Shown here piece after piece: positions 50,138-61,099 of a stretch of 64,000 nt of DNA. The translations under genes were made by a program, and so were the position numbers. The DNA comes from Jeongeupia chitinilytica. GTDB lineage: Bacteria > Pseudomonadota > Gammaproteobacteria > Burkholderiales > Chitinibacteraceae. Location of the stretch: the NCBI RefSeq assembly GCF_014652315.1, contig NZ_BMYO01000001.1, positions 558,001 to 622,000 on the forward strand. Reading direction: 5' to 3'. The notes beneath the pieces were generated by a model that saw only the letters and a program-made list of their open reading frames with translations, was not told the DNA's origin and made no database searches. Each line of letters begins with the position of its first letter. Position 1 is the stretch's first letter.

Positions 50138-50707
50138 TCAGAAGAACAGCGGCACCAGCACCAGTGCGCACAGCAGTGCCCAGGCTGCAGCGCCGACCGA
50201 CATCACCAGATAGGCGACGTCTTGTGCCTCGATGTCCTCGGTGGTGCCGAGCAGCGACGGGACTCCGTGGTACAGCAGGCAGAAGGCCGCGCCGAGTCCG
50301 ATCGCTCCGCACAGCGCATTGAACGCGATGCTGGGCACGAACAGCGTCAGGGCCGACAGCCACAGCGGAACCGCCGCCAGTGCCGCAAGCAGATAGGCGC
50401 TGTCACGGTCCGTCGAAAAGTCGCGAATTGCCGCAACCTGGCGGATGACCGTCGCCATCAGCGAGACGGTGACGATTTCGGCGCAGAAGAAGATCGTCGC
50501 AACGGCGATCCAGCGCGAGAAAGGTGCTTCGGGTGCGTAGTAGTTGCCGTTGACGCCCCCGGCGTACAGGATCATTGCCGCCGGCAGCAGCGACAGCGGG
50601 ATCACCAGTGACAGCAGGATCTTCAGGCTGGCCGGATGGCGGGATTTCAGTTCGTCCCAGCCCTGGTGATAGGACGTCAGCATGTGGGGGTAGTCGCTCG
50701 CTTTCAT
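50138..50707 (-). CDS. Yip1/DUF1282-family membrane protein
   Basis: A 189-aa inner-membrane protein with five predicted helices. The N-terminal cytosolic segment HMLTSYHQGWDELKSRHPAS is followed by helices from about residue 28. The layout matches the bacterial Yip1 (YohC-like) family of unknown function. AGGAG lies eight bases before the ATG at 50707, which settles the start; the frame is open 44 codons further up. Confidence 0.82.
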   Translation of the reverse strand: MKASDYPHMLTSYHQGWDELKSRHPASLKILLSLVIPLSLLPAAMILYAGGVNGNYYAPEAPFSRWIAVATIFFCAEIVTVSLMATVIRQVAAIRDFSTDRDSAYLLAALAAVPLWLSALTLFVPSIAFNALCGAIGLGAAFCLLYHGVPSLLGTTEDIEAQDVAYLVMSVGAAAWALLCALVLVPLFF

Positions 50708-50951
50708 GGTTCGATCTCCTTGCCATCGAATCGCTGCGCCCGTTGCGCATCTATCCATGAGCTTAGACCCGCCTACGGGTGACGATTTCCGCCGTTGGGC
50801 CTTTTCCCGGCAGTCGGTTGCTTTGAGTCGAAAAAGCACCTTGCCGGGTTGGATCGCGGCGGAGTGTGCAGCCTGTTTGAAAAGCTGGCCGTGTTCCCCC
50901 GTCTCGCGTTACATAGCGATTCCGTTGCGCAAAATTTGCCAGAGTCATGCC

Positions 50952-52025
50952 ATGAACCACCGCCAATCCGGTGTCCTGTTGCTTGCCCTGCTGTTGATCC
51001 AGCCTTGCCTGGCAAAGCCCGATGCGTCGTCCGCGGACGACGACGAGGAGGCGGAGGCCGGACTGAGCTGGTCTTATCAGCGCTGGACATTCGGGGTGTC
51101 CGGCTCGCTGGCGGGGGAAATCCACCGCAATGCGGCTTCGAAAGGCGCAAACAAGTGGAACACCGAGCTCGACCCGGTTTTTGCGCTGGATCTGGCTTAT
51201 GCGCTGCCGGATGACGACCGGCTGGTGGTCAAGGTCGATACCGGTCTGGAAAGCTGGCGGCCCGCGAGTCAGCGCAAACCGGGCAACCGCGAGGCCTATC
51301 TGGGTTATCAGTCCGACACCTGGGGGACGGTCAAGCTGGGAACGAACGGCTCGCCCAGCTGGCGGTTGCTCGACGAGGAATACGGCACGCACGGCTTGAA
51401 CTGGCCGGTCAGCTATAGCGGCTATGGCCGGCTGAATGTATTGCGGATGGCCGACTGGGTGAAAAACACCCTGGCCTATGCCAGCCCGGAATACGCCGGG
51501 TTCAGCGGCGAACTCGCCGTTTTGCTGGCGGACAATGACTGGCTCGAGCGTTTTCACGACGTGTTGCTGCATTACGCGCAGGAAGACCGGTTCCGTGTCG
51601 ATCTGGGTTTTGTCGGGCAGCAAACGGATCGTCCTGTAGCGCCGTTGCGGCAGCATTTCCTTGCCGGTGAATACAGCTGGCAAAGCGTGACGCTGAGTCT
51701 GGGTTACAAACACATGGCGCAAGACCGGACCATGGACCGGTCGGTCATCTGGTCGCAGCTGGGCTATGCATTCGGCCAGAACGAACTGCATTTGGGCGTG
51801 GCCCGGGTCAAGGACCGCGCGTTCGCTGCGCTGGATATCGGCACCATGGTGCTGGGGACCGGCTACACCCTGCACATGAACCAGTACCTCGATTTCTATT
51901 CCGATCTGACCTGGGCCAGAAACCGTGCCGACGGCGGTATCGGCGCCAGCGATGTCGATCCCCGCTACAGCCTGGGCAGCGTGCGATCCAGCCAGTGGAT
52001 CACCGGCCTGAGTCTGGATTTCTGA
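50952..52025 (+). CDS. outer-membrane porin-like protein
   Basis: A 357-aa protein with a signal peptide (residues 1-21, cleavage at CLA-KP). An acidic stretch (SSADDDEEAEAG) is followed by alternating beta strands typical of 16-strand porins, for example EAYLGYQSDTWGTVKLGTN, which resembles the Gram-negative porin motif near the constriction loop. The protein ends in Phe (GLSLDF), the outer-membrane insertion signal. It probably forms a diffusion channel; specificity unknown. The upstream 82 open codons are not conserved. Divergent from the Yip1 gene. Confidence 0.8.
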   Translation: MNHRQSGVLLLALLLIQPCLAKPDASSADDDEEAEAGLSWSYQRWTFGVSGSLAGEIHRNAASKGANKWNTELDPVFALDLAYALPDDDRLVVKVDTGLESWRPASQRKPGNREAYLGYQSDTWGTVKLGTNGSPSWRLLDEEYGTHGLNWPVSYSGYGRLNVLRMADWVKNTLAYASPEYAGFSGELAVLLADNDWLERFHDVLLHYAQEDRFRVDLGFVGQQTDRPVAPLRQHFLAGEYSWQSVTLSLGYKHMAQDRTMDRSVIWSQLGYAFGQNELHLGVARVKDRAFAALDIGTMVLGTGYTLHMNQYLDFYSDLTWARNRADGGIGASDVDPRYSLGSVRSSQWITGLSLDF

Positions 52026-52113
52026 GTGTATTTTGCTTGATTCCGGCGCAAGGCACGTTTCTGACAAAGCCGTTTCAGATCAACCACTTCCGTAGTATCT
52101 AAGTCATTGATTA

Positions 52114-52143
52114 TTGACGATTTTGCCGTGCGAGCCGGATAAT
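52114..52143 (+). promoter_or_regulatory. sigma70 promoter of glnS
   Basis: -35 TTGACG (52114-52119), 18 bases, -10 GATAAT (52138-52143), 34 bp upstream of the glnS ATG. Both hexamers match five of six consensus positions. Confidence 0.75.
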
Positions 52144-52177
52144 CGGTGGTTTGAGCCATTCGACAGCCCCATCGAGC

Positions 52178-53862
<1,685 letters not shown>

Positions 53863-53863
<1 letters not shown>

Positions 53864-54261
53864 TGCGCGCGCTGCTGTGCGCCGTGGTGCTGTGCCTGAG
53901 TGGTGCGGCGCTGGCCGACGCGTCGGCACCGGCCGTTGCCGCGCCTTTGCCGGTCTACACCGGCAAGCCCGGCCACGCGCCGGTCGAGGTGGCCTTCGAT
54001 TACCTGAAGGACCGCATCGCCGACGAGCACGGTCTCGGCGAGTACCGGCAACTGGTCATCGACCAGCAGGGCAAGGGCGGCGAGATTCCGGATCAGGTGG
54101 CGTTGCGGGTCGAGATGCGCGGTCTGCTCGACGATGCCGTTGCCGTCCAGCGTTACGTCTTCGCGATGCGTTTCGACGACGTGTGGAAAATCGACGCAGT
54201 GCGACAGGACTGGCAGTGCCGGCGCAGCAAAAAAGGCTGGACGCAACGTCCTTGCCCATAA
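53863..54261 (+). CDS. small exported protein of unknown function
   Basis: A 132-aa protein with a signal peptide (residues 1-18, cleavage at ALA-DA). The mature part has PVEVAFDYLKDRIADEHGLG and a cysteine pair near the end (C123 and C135-type spacing: WQCRRSKKGWTQRPCP) that could form a disulfide. No domain recognised. Translation overlaps glnS (TGATG), so it is co-translated with the synthetase; the functional link, if any, is unclear. Confidence 0.72.
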
Positions 54262-54326
54262 TCAAACCACGCTGATTCCCGCGGGCGAGCCGGTCTCGCC
54301 CGTTCACGTTCCGAGGCCCCGACGCG

Positions 54327-56048
54327 ATGCAGGCATCCGCTCCCGCAAATGTACCTACCGTCCGCCACCTGTTCCGGCAGTTCTGGCGACTCGCGAAACC
54401 GTTCTGGACCAGCGAGGAGAAGTGGAAGGCCTATGGCCTGCTCGCCGTCGTCGTCGGCCTGAACCTCGGTTCGGTCTACATGAACGTGTTGTTCAACAGC
54501 TGGTACAACACCTTCTACAACACGCTGCAGAACTATGATCCGGGCGGCTTCAAGGCGGCCATCGTCAAGTTCGGCTGGCTGGCGCTGATCTGGATCATCA
54601 TCAGCGTCTACCGCTTCTACCTGCAGCAGGTGCTCGAGATCAAATGGCGGCGCTGGTTCGCAGGCCACCTGTCGCAGCGCTGGCTGGCGCATCAGGGCTA
54701 CTACCGCCTGCAGCTGACCGACCGGCACACCGACAACCCCGACCAGCGGATCGCCGAAGACACCCAGGCCTTCGTCAGCACGACGCTCGGGCTCTCGCTC
54801 GGGCTGATGAACTCGCTGGTGACGTTCTTTTCTTTCGTCACCATCCTCTGGACGCTGTCCGGACCGCTGCACTTCACGCTGGGTGGTCACGAGTTCAACA
54901 TTCCGGGCTATATGGTCTGGGTGGCGCTGATCTACGCGCTGGTCGGTTCGGTGGTGACCGTGCTGGTTGGCCGGCCGCTGGTCAAACTCAATTTCGAACA
55001 ACAGCGTCGCGAGGCCGATTTCCGCTTCGGGCTGGTGCGGGTGCGCGAAAACGCCGAGTCGGTAGCGCTGTATCACGGCGAGGTCGGCGAACAACGGACG
55101 CTGCGGGCGCGAATCGACGCCTTCATCGCCAACTACTGGACACTGGTCCGCCGGCAGAAGCGGCTGATCTGGTTCACCTCGTTCTGGGGGCAACTGGCGA
55201 TCATTTTCCCGATGATCGTCGCCGCGCCGCGCTACTTCGCCAAGGAGATCCCGCTCGGCGGACTGATGCAGATCAACAGCGCCTTCGGTCAGGTCTACGG
55301 TGCGCTCGATTTCGTCATCGGCAGTTTCGCTTCGCTGGCCAGCTGGAAGGCCATCATCGACCGGCTGGTGACGTTCGAGGACAGTCTGTCCAAGGCCGAC
55401 GCGCTGCCGGTCGTCCGCCCGGCCGAAGCGGCCGAAGGGCTGCGGATCGACGGCCTCAACGTGCGCAAGCCGGACGGCACGCCGCTGTTCAGCGGACTGC
55501 AGCTCGAACTGCGCGCCGGCGACCGGTTGCTGGTACAGGGCCCTTCGGGCAGCGGCAAATCGACGCTGCTGCGTACGCTTGCGGGCATCTGGCCGTATTC
55601 GGATGGCGAAATGGCCTACGTGATGGAGCGCGGCGTGCTGTTCCTGGCGCAGAAGCCGTACTTGCCGCTCGGCACGCTGCGTGAAGTGCTGTGTTATCCG
55701 GCCCAGCCGTCGAGCGACGATGCCGACCTCAACGCACTGCTCGTGGCTGTCCGGCTGGAGCATCTCGTCGGCCGGCTCGACGACGTCGACAACTGGTCGC
55801 ACATCCTCAGCCTGGGCGAGCAGCAGCGGATCGCCTTTGCCCGCGCGCTGTTCATCCGCCCGGCTGTCCTGATGATGGACGAAGCCAGCTCGGCGCTGGA
55901 CGAAGCCAACGAAGCCATCCTCTACCAGCTGGTCGAAGACCGGCTGCCCGACAGCATCATCGTCAGTGTCGGCCACCGTTCGACGCTGCGGACCTTTCAC
56001 AATCACCACCTGGAAACGCTCGGAGACGGCGGCTGGCAGCTGGCCTGA
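54327..56048 (+). CDS. ABC transporter with fused permease and ATPase (YddA/SbmA-BacA-like)
   Basis: A 573-aa half transporter. The N-terminal domain (about 1-340) has six helices and the SbmA/BacA-like motif FNSWYNTFYNTLQNYD (about residues 51-66). The ABC domain (about 375-570) has Walker A GPSGSGKST, signature LSLGEQQR and Walker B AVLMMDEASSALDE. It belongs to the YddA group, related to vitamin B12/peptide importers. It probably works as a homodimer in the inner membrane; the substrate is unknown. It lies 18 bp before hemE. Confidence 0.9.
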   Translation: MQASAPANVPTVRHLFRQFWRLAKPFWTSEEKWKAYGLLAVVVGLNLGSVYMNVLFNSWYNTFYNTLQNYDPGGFKAAIVKFGWLALIWIIISVYRFYLQQVLEIKWRRWFAGHLSQRWLAHQGYYRLQLTDRHTDNPDQRIAEDTQAFVSTTLGLSLGLMNSLVTFFSFVTILWTLSGPLHFTLGGHEFNIPGYMVWVALIYALVGSVVTVLVGRPLVKLNFEQQRREADFRFGLVRVRENAESVALYHGEVGEQRTLRARIDAFIANYWTLVRRQKRLIWFTSFWGQLAIIFPMIVAAPRYFAKEIPLGGLMQINSAFGQVYGALDFVIGSFASLASWKAIIDRLVTFEDSLSKADALPVVRPAEAAEGLRIDGLNVRKPDGTPLFSGLQLELRAGDRLLVQGPSGSGKSTLLRTLAGIWPYSDGEMAYVMERGVLFLAQKPYLPLGTLREVLCYPAQPSSDDADLNALLVAVRLEHLVGRLDDVDNWSHILSLGEQQRIAFARALFIRPAVLMMDEASSALDEANEAILYQLVEDRLPDSIIVSVGHRSTLRTFHNHHLETLGDGGWQLA

Positions 56049-56065
56049 ACCGGGAGCGACGACTC

Positions 56066-57115
56066 ATGACCCAACTGCAAAACGATACCTTCCTGCGCGC
56101 ACTGCTGCGCCAGCCCGTCGACTACACTCCGGTCTGGCTGATGCGCCAGGCCGGCCGCTATCTGCCGGAGTACTGTGCAACGCGCAAGCAGGCCGGCTCC
56201 TTCCTGCAACTGTGCAAGAACACCGAACTCGCGACCGAAGTCACGCTGCAACCGCTGGAACGCTTTCCGCTCGATGCCGCGATCCTGTTTTCCGACATCC
56301 TCACCGTGCCTGACGCAATGGGACTGGGGCTGTATTTCGCCGAAGGCGAAGGCCCGAAGTTCGAGCGGCCGCTGCGGGACGAGGCCGACATCCGCAAGCT
56401 GGCGGTGCCGGACCTGTCCGAACTGCAGTACGTGTTCGATGCGGTGTCGTCGATCCGCAAGGCGCTGAACGGGCGCGTGCCGCTGATCGGTTTTTCGGGC
56501 AGTCCGTTCACGCTGGCGTGCTACATGATCGAAGGCGGCAGCTCGAGCGATTTCCGCCGCGTCAAGACGATGATGTACGACCGGCCCGAGCTGCTGCACC
56601 ACATCCTCGACATCAACGCGCAGACCGTTACCGATTACCTGAACGCACAGATCGATGCCGGCGCGCAGGCGGTGCAGATTTTCGATACCTGGGGCGGGGC
56701 GCTGGCCTACGGCAAATACCAGGAGTTCTCGCTCGCCTACATGCGCCGCATCGTGGCCGGGCTGAAGCGCGAGGCCGACGGTCGTCGCGTGCCGGTGATC
56801 CTGTTCACCAAGGGCGGCGGCCTGTGGCTCGAGGATCTGGCCGATACCGGCTGCGATGCGCTGGGACTCGACTGGACCGTCGACCTGGCCGATGCGCGCC
56901 GCCGTGTCGGCGACCGCGTCGCGCTGCAGGGCAATTTCGATCCGAATGCGCTGTTCGCCAAACCGGCCGCGATCGAGGCCGAGGTGGCGCGCTTGCTGAC
57001 GTCCTACGGCGGCGGCAGCGGTCACGTCTTCAACCTCGGTCACGGCATCAACCAGTTCACGCCGCCGGAGCATGTTGCCGCACTGGTCGAGGCCGTACAC
57101 AAGCTTTCACGCTAA
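56066..57115 (+). CDS. hemE: uroporphyrinogen decarboxylase
   Basis: A 349-aa TIM-barrel enzyme (E. coli 354). PVWLMRQAGRYLPEY (about residues 22-36) is the conserved N-terminal signature; the catalytic Asp is in LFSDILTVPDAMG, and FNLGHGINQFTPPEHV is near the C-terminus. It decarboxylates uroporphyrinogen III to coproporphyrinogen III in haem synthesis. GGGAGCGA precedes the ATG. Probably co-transcribed with the upstream ABC gene (17-bp gap). Confidence 0.97.
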   Translation: MTQLQNDTFLRALLRQPVDYTPVWLMRQAGRYLPEYCATRKQAGSFLQLCKNTELATEVTLQPLERFPLDAAILFSDILTVPDAMGLGLYFAEGEGPKFERPLRDEADIRKLAVPDLSELQYVFDAVSSIRKALNGRVPLIGFSGSPFTLACYMIEGGSSSDFRRVKTMMYDRPELLHHILDINAQTVTDYLNAQIDAGAQAVQIFDTWGGALAYGKYQEFSLAYMRRIVAGLKREADGRRVPVILFTKGGGLWLEDLADTGCDALGLDWTVDLADARRRVGDRVALQGNFDPNALFAKPAAIEAEVARLLTSYGGGSGHVFNLGHGINQFTPPEHVAALVEAVHKLSR

Positions 57116-57448
57116 TGTCATGTTGCAACGCAAAATCTCAAATGTGACAAGGATTTAGCGTTGCTTCGTCAGAAATTACACTGATGCTGACCGTAAGTTA
57201 CTAACAAAGGCAGGTCGGGAGTGATCGGGCTTGTCAAGCCCGATCTGCCGATATTCCGGAATTGCGTTATTTTCGTAAGTCATTGATTTATAAAGAAATG
57301 CGTATTCGGTTTAAAATTTGTGCAACCTAGCTGAATCAAGAGCAACGCTGGCTTTGGGGCACATCCGCACCAGCTGTTCACAAAGTTATCCACACAATTT
57401 GTGGGTAGTTTTCTCGACCGGCAATATTCCGTCTTGAACCCGTCCAGA
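57116..57448. other. intergenic region between hemE and priA
   Basis: 333 bp without a gene and more AT-rich than its flanks. It holds a strong dyad, GATCGGGCTTG (57223-57233) against CAAGCCCGATC (57235-57245), possibly the hemE terminator though without a T-run. An AT-rich block lies around 57255-57320, and a DnaA box at 57386. The string AAGTCATTGATT at 57279-57290 also occurs before glnS (52101-52112). Confidence 0.6.
57386..57407 (+). promoter_or_regulatory. DnaA box pair upstream of priA
   Basis: TTATCCACA at 57386-57394 is a perfect consensus DnaA box. Facing it, TGTGGGTAG at 57399-57407 is a weaker inverted box, with CAATT between, so CCACA-N5-TGTGG is a perfect dyad. Confidence 0.6.
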
Positions 57449-59614
57449 ATGCCGTACGTCTACCTATCGGTCGCACTTGATCTTCCCTTGCCGCGCAGTT
57501 TCGACTATCGGGCGCCAGCGGGGGTGACAGGCGTGGGCGAACGGGTCATCGTGCCTTTTGGCCGTCAGACACTGTCCGGCGTCGTGCTGGCGGTCAGCGA
57601 CGTGCCGCCCGATTTCCCCAAGCTGAAGGACATCGCCGAAGCGCCGGCCGATCTGCCGGCGCTGCCGGCCGACGTCATGGCGTTGTGCCGGTTCTGTGCC
57701 GACTTCTATGCTGCCCCGCTCGGCATGGTGCTGGCGGCCGCCTTGCCGGCCGCCCTGCGTCAGCCCAGACCGTGGGCCGGCGACGGTACGCACTGGCACT
57801 GGCAGGCCGTGGATGCCGATGGCCTGCTGGCGCGGCTGTCGCCGCGGGCCAGAAAGCAGCGCCAGCTCGCCGAGCTGTTGCGCACGCCGCAAGCGCGTGA
57901 AGCCGTCCGCGACGTTGCTGGCGACGCGCTGCGCTGGCTGGGCGAGTGGCAGGCGAGCGGGGATGTCGTTGCCGTTGCGCCGGTACGCGCTGGCGGCGTA
58001 CCGCGACAGGTGGCGTTGCCGGCGCTCAACGCGGCGCAGGCCGCGGCCGTGACCGCGGTGGATGCCGCCGACGGGTATGCCGCTTTCCTGCTCTACGGCG
58101 TGACCGGCTCGGGCAAGACCGAGGTCTATCTGCGCACGATTGCCGCGCGGCTGGCCCGCGACGAGCAGGTGCTGGTGCTGGTGCCGGAAATCAATCTGAC
58201 GCCGCAGCTCGAGGCGCGCTTTCGCGCACGTTTTCCCGACGAGGCGATCGTCAGCCTGCACAGCGGTCTGGCCGATGGCGAGCGTACGCGCAACTGGCTG
58301 CAGGCGGCGCGGGGCGACGCGCGCATCGTCCTCGGGACGCGGCTGGCGGTGTTCACGCCCTTGCCACGGCTGGGGCTGATCGTAGTCGACGAGGAACATG
58401 ACGGTTCGTACCGGCAGCAGGAAGGCGTGCGCTATTCGGCGCGTGATCTGGCGGTATGGCGGGCGCGCGACCGCAAGCTGCCGGTGCTGCTCGGCTCCGC
58501 GACGCCGAGCATCGAGACCTGGAAGAATGCCAGCGAAGGGCGCTATACGCGGCTGGACCTGCCGGTGCGTGCCGTTGCCGGCGCGGTTGCGCCGACCCTC
58601 GAGCTGCTGCCGACCGGCCGGATCGCGCTGCAGGACGGTATCCATCCGCTGGCGCTGGAGCGGCTGCGCGCGACGCTGGCGCGCTGCGGGCAGGCGCTGG
58701 TGTTCATCAATCGTCGCGGTTACGCGCCGGTCCTTGCCTGCAACGAGTGCGGCTGGGTCAGCAACTGCAAACGCTGTGAGGCCAGGCTGGTGCTGCATCT
58801 GGGCGATCGCCGCCTCCGCTGTCACCACTGCGGTTTCGAGTGCACGATTCCGGCCGAGTGTCCCGATTGCGGCAACGCCGACCTCAAGCCGCTGGGGCAG
58901 GGCACGCAGCGCATCGAGGATGCGCTGGCCGCGCGTTTTCCCGATACGCCGCCGTTGCGCATCGATCGTGACAATACCCGCCGCAAAGGCAGTCTCGAGG
59001 CGATGCTGGCGCAGGTCCACGACGGCCGGGTGCGACTGCTCGTCGGTACGCAGATGCTGGCCAAAGGCCACGATTTTGCCAATCTGCAGCTCGTGGTGGT
59101 CCTCAATGCCGATGCAGGTCTGTTCAGTGTCGACTTCCGGGCCGAAGAACGATTGTTTGCACAGTTGCTGCAGGTGGCCGGGCGTGCCGGCCGGGCCGGA
59201 CAGCCCGGCCAGGTACTGATCCAGACACGCTATCCCGAGCACCCGTTCTATGCGGCGCTGCTCGCCGGCGACTATGCGGCGTTTGCCGACGAACAACTGG
59301 CGACACGGCGGGAGTTGCTGCTGCCGCCGTGTGCGGCGTGGCTGATGATCCGCGCCGAAGCCAAGCGCATCGAGACCGCGCTGGCCTTCCTGAACGCCTT
59401 GCGCGGGGCGCTGGCGGGTCAGGGCGTGCAGGCGATGACGCCGATCGCGGCGACCATGAGCCGCAAGGCCGGCTGGGAACGGGCGCAACTGCTGGTTACC
59501 GCGCCGACGCGCGGTCCGGTCGTCGCGGCGGCCTCTCACCTGGCCGAGTTGCTTGTGGCCAAGCCGCCGAAGGGCGTGCGCTGGGTGATCGACGTCGACC
59601 CGCAGGACGTCTGA
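57449..59614 (+). CDS. priA: primosomal protein N' (replication restart helicase PriA)
   Basis: A 721-aa superfamily 2 helicase. The N-terminal 3'-DNA-binding domain starts MPYVYLSVALDLPLPRSFDY. Walker A is VTGSGKTEVYL (about residues 218-228) and the DEAH-type box is VVDEEHDGSYRQQ. Eight zinc-binding cysteines lie between about 428 and 475 (CNECGWVSNCKRC, then CHHCGFEC and CPDCG). It restarts stalled replication forks by reloading the replisome. An upstream GTG at 57401 would run through the DnaA box and is not conserved. Confidence 0.96.
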   Translation: MPYVYLSVALDLPLPRSFDYRAPAGVTGVGERVIVPFGRQTLSGVVLAVSDVPPDFPKLKDIAEAPADLPALPADVMALCRFCADFYAAPLGMVLAAALPAALRQPRPWAGDGTHWHWQAVDADGLLARLSPRARKQRQLAELLRTPQAREAVRDVAGDALRWLGEWQASGDVVAVAPVRAGGVPRQVALPALNAAQAAAVTAVDAADGYAAFLLYGVTGSGKTEVYLRTIAARLARDEQVLVLVPEINLTPQLEARFRARFPDEAIVSLHSGLADGERTRNWLQAARGDARIVLGTRLAVFTPLPRLGLIVVDEEHDGSYRQQEGVRYSARDLAVWRARDRKLPVLLGSATPSIETWKNASEGRYTRLDLPVRAVAGAVAPTLELLPTGRIALQDGIHPLALERLRATLARCGQALVFINRRGYAPVLACNECGWVSNCKRCEARLVLHLGDRRLRCHHCGFECTIPAECPDCGNADLKPLGQGTQRIEDALAARFPDTPPLRIDRDNTRRKGSLEAMLAQVHDGRVRLLVGTQMLAKGHDFANLQLVVVLNADAGLFSVDFRAEERLFAQLLQVAGRAGRAGQPGQVLIQTRYPEHPFYAALLAGDYAAFADEQLATRRELLLPPCAAWLMIRAEAKRIETALAFLNALRGALAGQGVQAMTPIAATMSRKAGWERAQLLVTAPTRGPVVAAASHLAELLVAKPPKGVRWVIDVDPQDV

Positions 59615-59659
59615 CGGCAAAACGCCGCATACTGATCCCGGTCCTTTGGGGAGTGCCGC

Positions 59660-60556
59660 ATGACGACGACCATGATGTTGATCCTGAACGGCAAGGCCGC
59701 ATCGAATGCCGCGGTGCGCAATGCGGTTTCCGCGCTGCGCGAGGCCGGGCACCACGTCGACGTCAGACTGACCTGGGAAGGCGGCGACGCTGCACGTTAC
59801 GTCGACGAGGCCCGCCGGCTCGGGCTGGACACGGTGGTCGCCGGCGGAGGCGACGGGACCGTCAACGAGCTGGTAGTGGCCCTGCTGAAGCTGCCCGCAC
59901 CTCAGCGGCCTTCACTGGCCGTGTTGCCGCTCGGCACGGCCAACGACTTCGCGCGCGGCTGCGGCATCCCGCTCGAACCCGACCTTGCCCTGGTACTGGC
60001 CTTGCAGCCACCGGTCCCGATCGACGCCGTCCGGGTCAACGACCGCGGCTTCATCAACATGGCCACCGGCGGATTCGGTACGCAGATCACCGTAGAAACA
60101 CCGCCGGAGCAGAAAGCCCTGCTCGGGGGATTCGCCTATCTGCTGACTGGCCTGACACGCTTCGGGAGTCTGTCGGCCGATGCCGGGAGGCTGAGCGGTC
60201 CGGATTTCGAATGGGAAGGGCAGTTTCTGGTGCTGGGGCTGGGCAACGGCGCCCAGTCCGGCGGCGGCCACCGGCTGTGTCCGGATGCCAGACTCGACGA
60301 CGGACTGCTCGATCTCCGGCTGGTCACCGGTACCGAACTGCTGCCGGCCTTGCTGCAGCAGTGGATCGACGGTGGAAACAGCGAGCGGGTGCTGACGGCG
60401 AAGCTGCCGTGGCTGACGATTGCCACGCCGCACGAGATCAACCTCAACCTCGACGGCGAACCGTTGTCCGGTACCGAGTTCCGCATTGAAGTCGAGCCGG
60501 GGGCATTGCGTTGCCATCTGCCCGCCGAATGTCCGCTCCTGCTCGGCAAGGCATGA
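59660..60556 (+). CDS. yegS: lipid kinase YegS-like
   Basis: A 298-aa diacylglycerol-kinase-fold protein. VVAGGGDGTVNELVVALLKL (about residues 60-79) is the nucleotide-binding GGDGT motif, followed by LPLGTANDFARGCGIPLEPD. C-terminal beta domain to the end. YegS phosphorylates phosphatidylglycerol or related lipids in vitro; the true substrate is unsure. Start by ATG at 59660 after GGGGAG. It converges on the PII gene. Confidence 0.92.
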   Translation: MTTTMMLILNGKAASNAAVRNAVSALREAGHHVDVRLTWEGGDAARYVDEARRLGLDTVVAGGGDGTVNELVVALLKLPAPQRPSLAVLPLGTANDFARGCGIPLEPDLALVLALQPPVPIDAVRVNDRGFINMATGGFGTQITVETPPEQKALLGGFAYLLTGLTRFGSLSADAGRLSGPDFEWEGQFLVLGLGNGAQSGGGHRLCPDARLDDGLLDLRLVTGTELLPALLQQWIDGGNSERVLTAKLPWLTIATPHEINLNLDGEPLSGTEFRIEVEPGALRCHLPAECPLLLGKA

Positions 60557-60578
60557 AAAAGCCCGGCGGCGCCGGGCT
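60555..60578 (-). terminator. terminator of the PII gene
   Basis: On the minus strand AGCCCGGC, loop GCC, GCCGGGCT (60578-60560), then five T (60559-60555). It overlaps the yegS stop codon; the T-run is only on the minus side. Confidence 0.8.
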
Positions 60579-60598
60579 GGTCACGAGGTGCGGTCGAC

Positions 60599-60937
60599 TC
60601 AGAGCGCCTGCTCGTTGATTTCACCGGTACGGATGCGCACGACGTGCTCGACCGGCGAGACGAAGATCTTGCCGTCGCCGATCTTGCCGGTGTTGGCCGC
60701 TTTGACGATGGCTTCGATCGCGCTGTCGACCAGATCGTCGGCGAGGACGACCTCGACCTTGGCTTTGGGGAGGAAGTCGACGACATATTCGGCGCCGCGA
60801 TACAGCTCGGTGTGGCCCTTCTGGCGACCGAAGCCTTTCACTTCGGTCACCGTCAGACCGGAAATCCCGAGGTCGGACAGCGCTTCGCGCACTTCGTCGA
60901 GTTTGAACGGCTTGATGATCGCTTCGATTTTTTTCAT
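60599..60937 (-). CDS. glnB: PII-family nitrogen regulatory protein (GlnB/GlnK)
   Basis: A 112-aa trimeric signal protein, the exact family length. It starts MKKIEAIIKPFKLDEVREAL. The T-loop has GHTELYRGAEYVVDFLPK with Tyr51 as the uridylylation site, and the B-loop is NTGKIGDGKIFV. It senses 2-oxoglutarate and ATP/ADP and controls nitrogen assimilation. The ATG at 60937 is used; a GTG/ATG six codons upstream is not family-like. No amtB is adjacent, so GlnB is a little more likely than GlnK. Confidence 0.95.
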   Translation of the reverse strand: MKKIEAIIKPFKLDEVREALSDLGISGLTVTEVKGFGRQKGHTELYRGAEYVVDFLPKAKVEVVLADDLVDSAIEAIVKAANTGKIGDGKIFVSPVEHVVRIRTGEINEQAL

Positions 60938-61099
60938 GTCGGGGTCCGTGGGCATTCACAGTGAACTGAACGCGATTATAAGCGGCTTGTGACGCTTCGA
61001 GCAGCTGTGCCGTGACCTTGGGTCGTTGTGCTCCGGTGTACGCATTGGGCTTGGTGGCACGTTACTGTCCTGCGCCCCGCCGGCTTTGGGGGCATCCGG

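Noticed and set aside
57116..57448. Possible replication origin (AT-rich block plus DnaA box)
   Set aside because: Only one perfect and one weak DnaA box; no dnaA, dnaN, rpmH or parAB nearby. More likely a regulatory site.
57464..59755. 763-codon minus-strand reading frame opposite priA
   Set aside because: Complement of an intact priA with all its motifs; the antisense product shows no domain.
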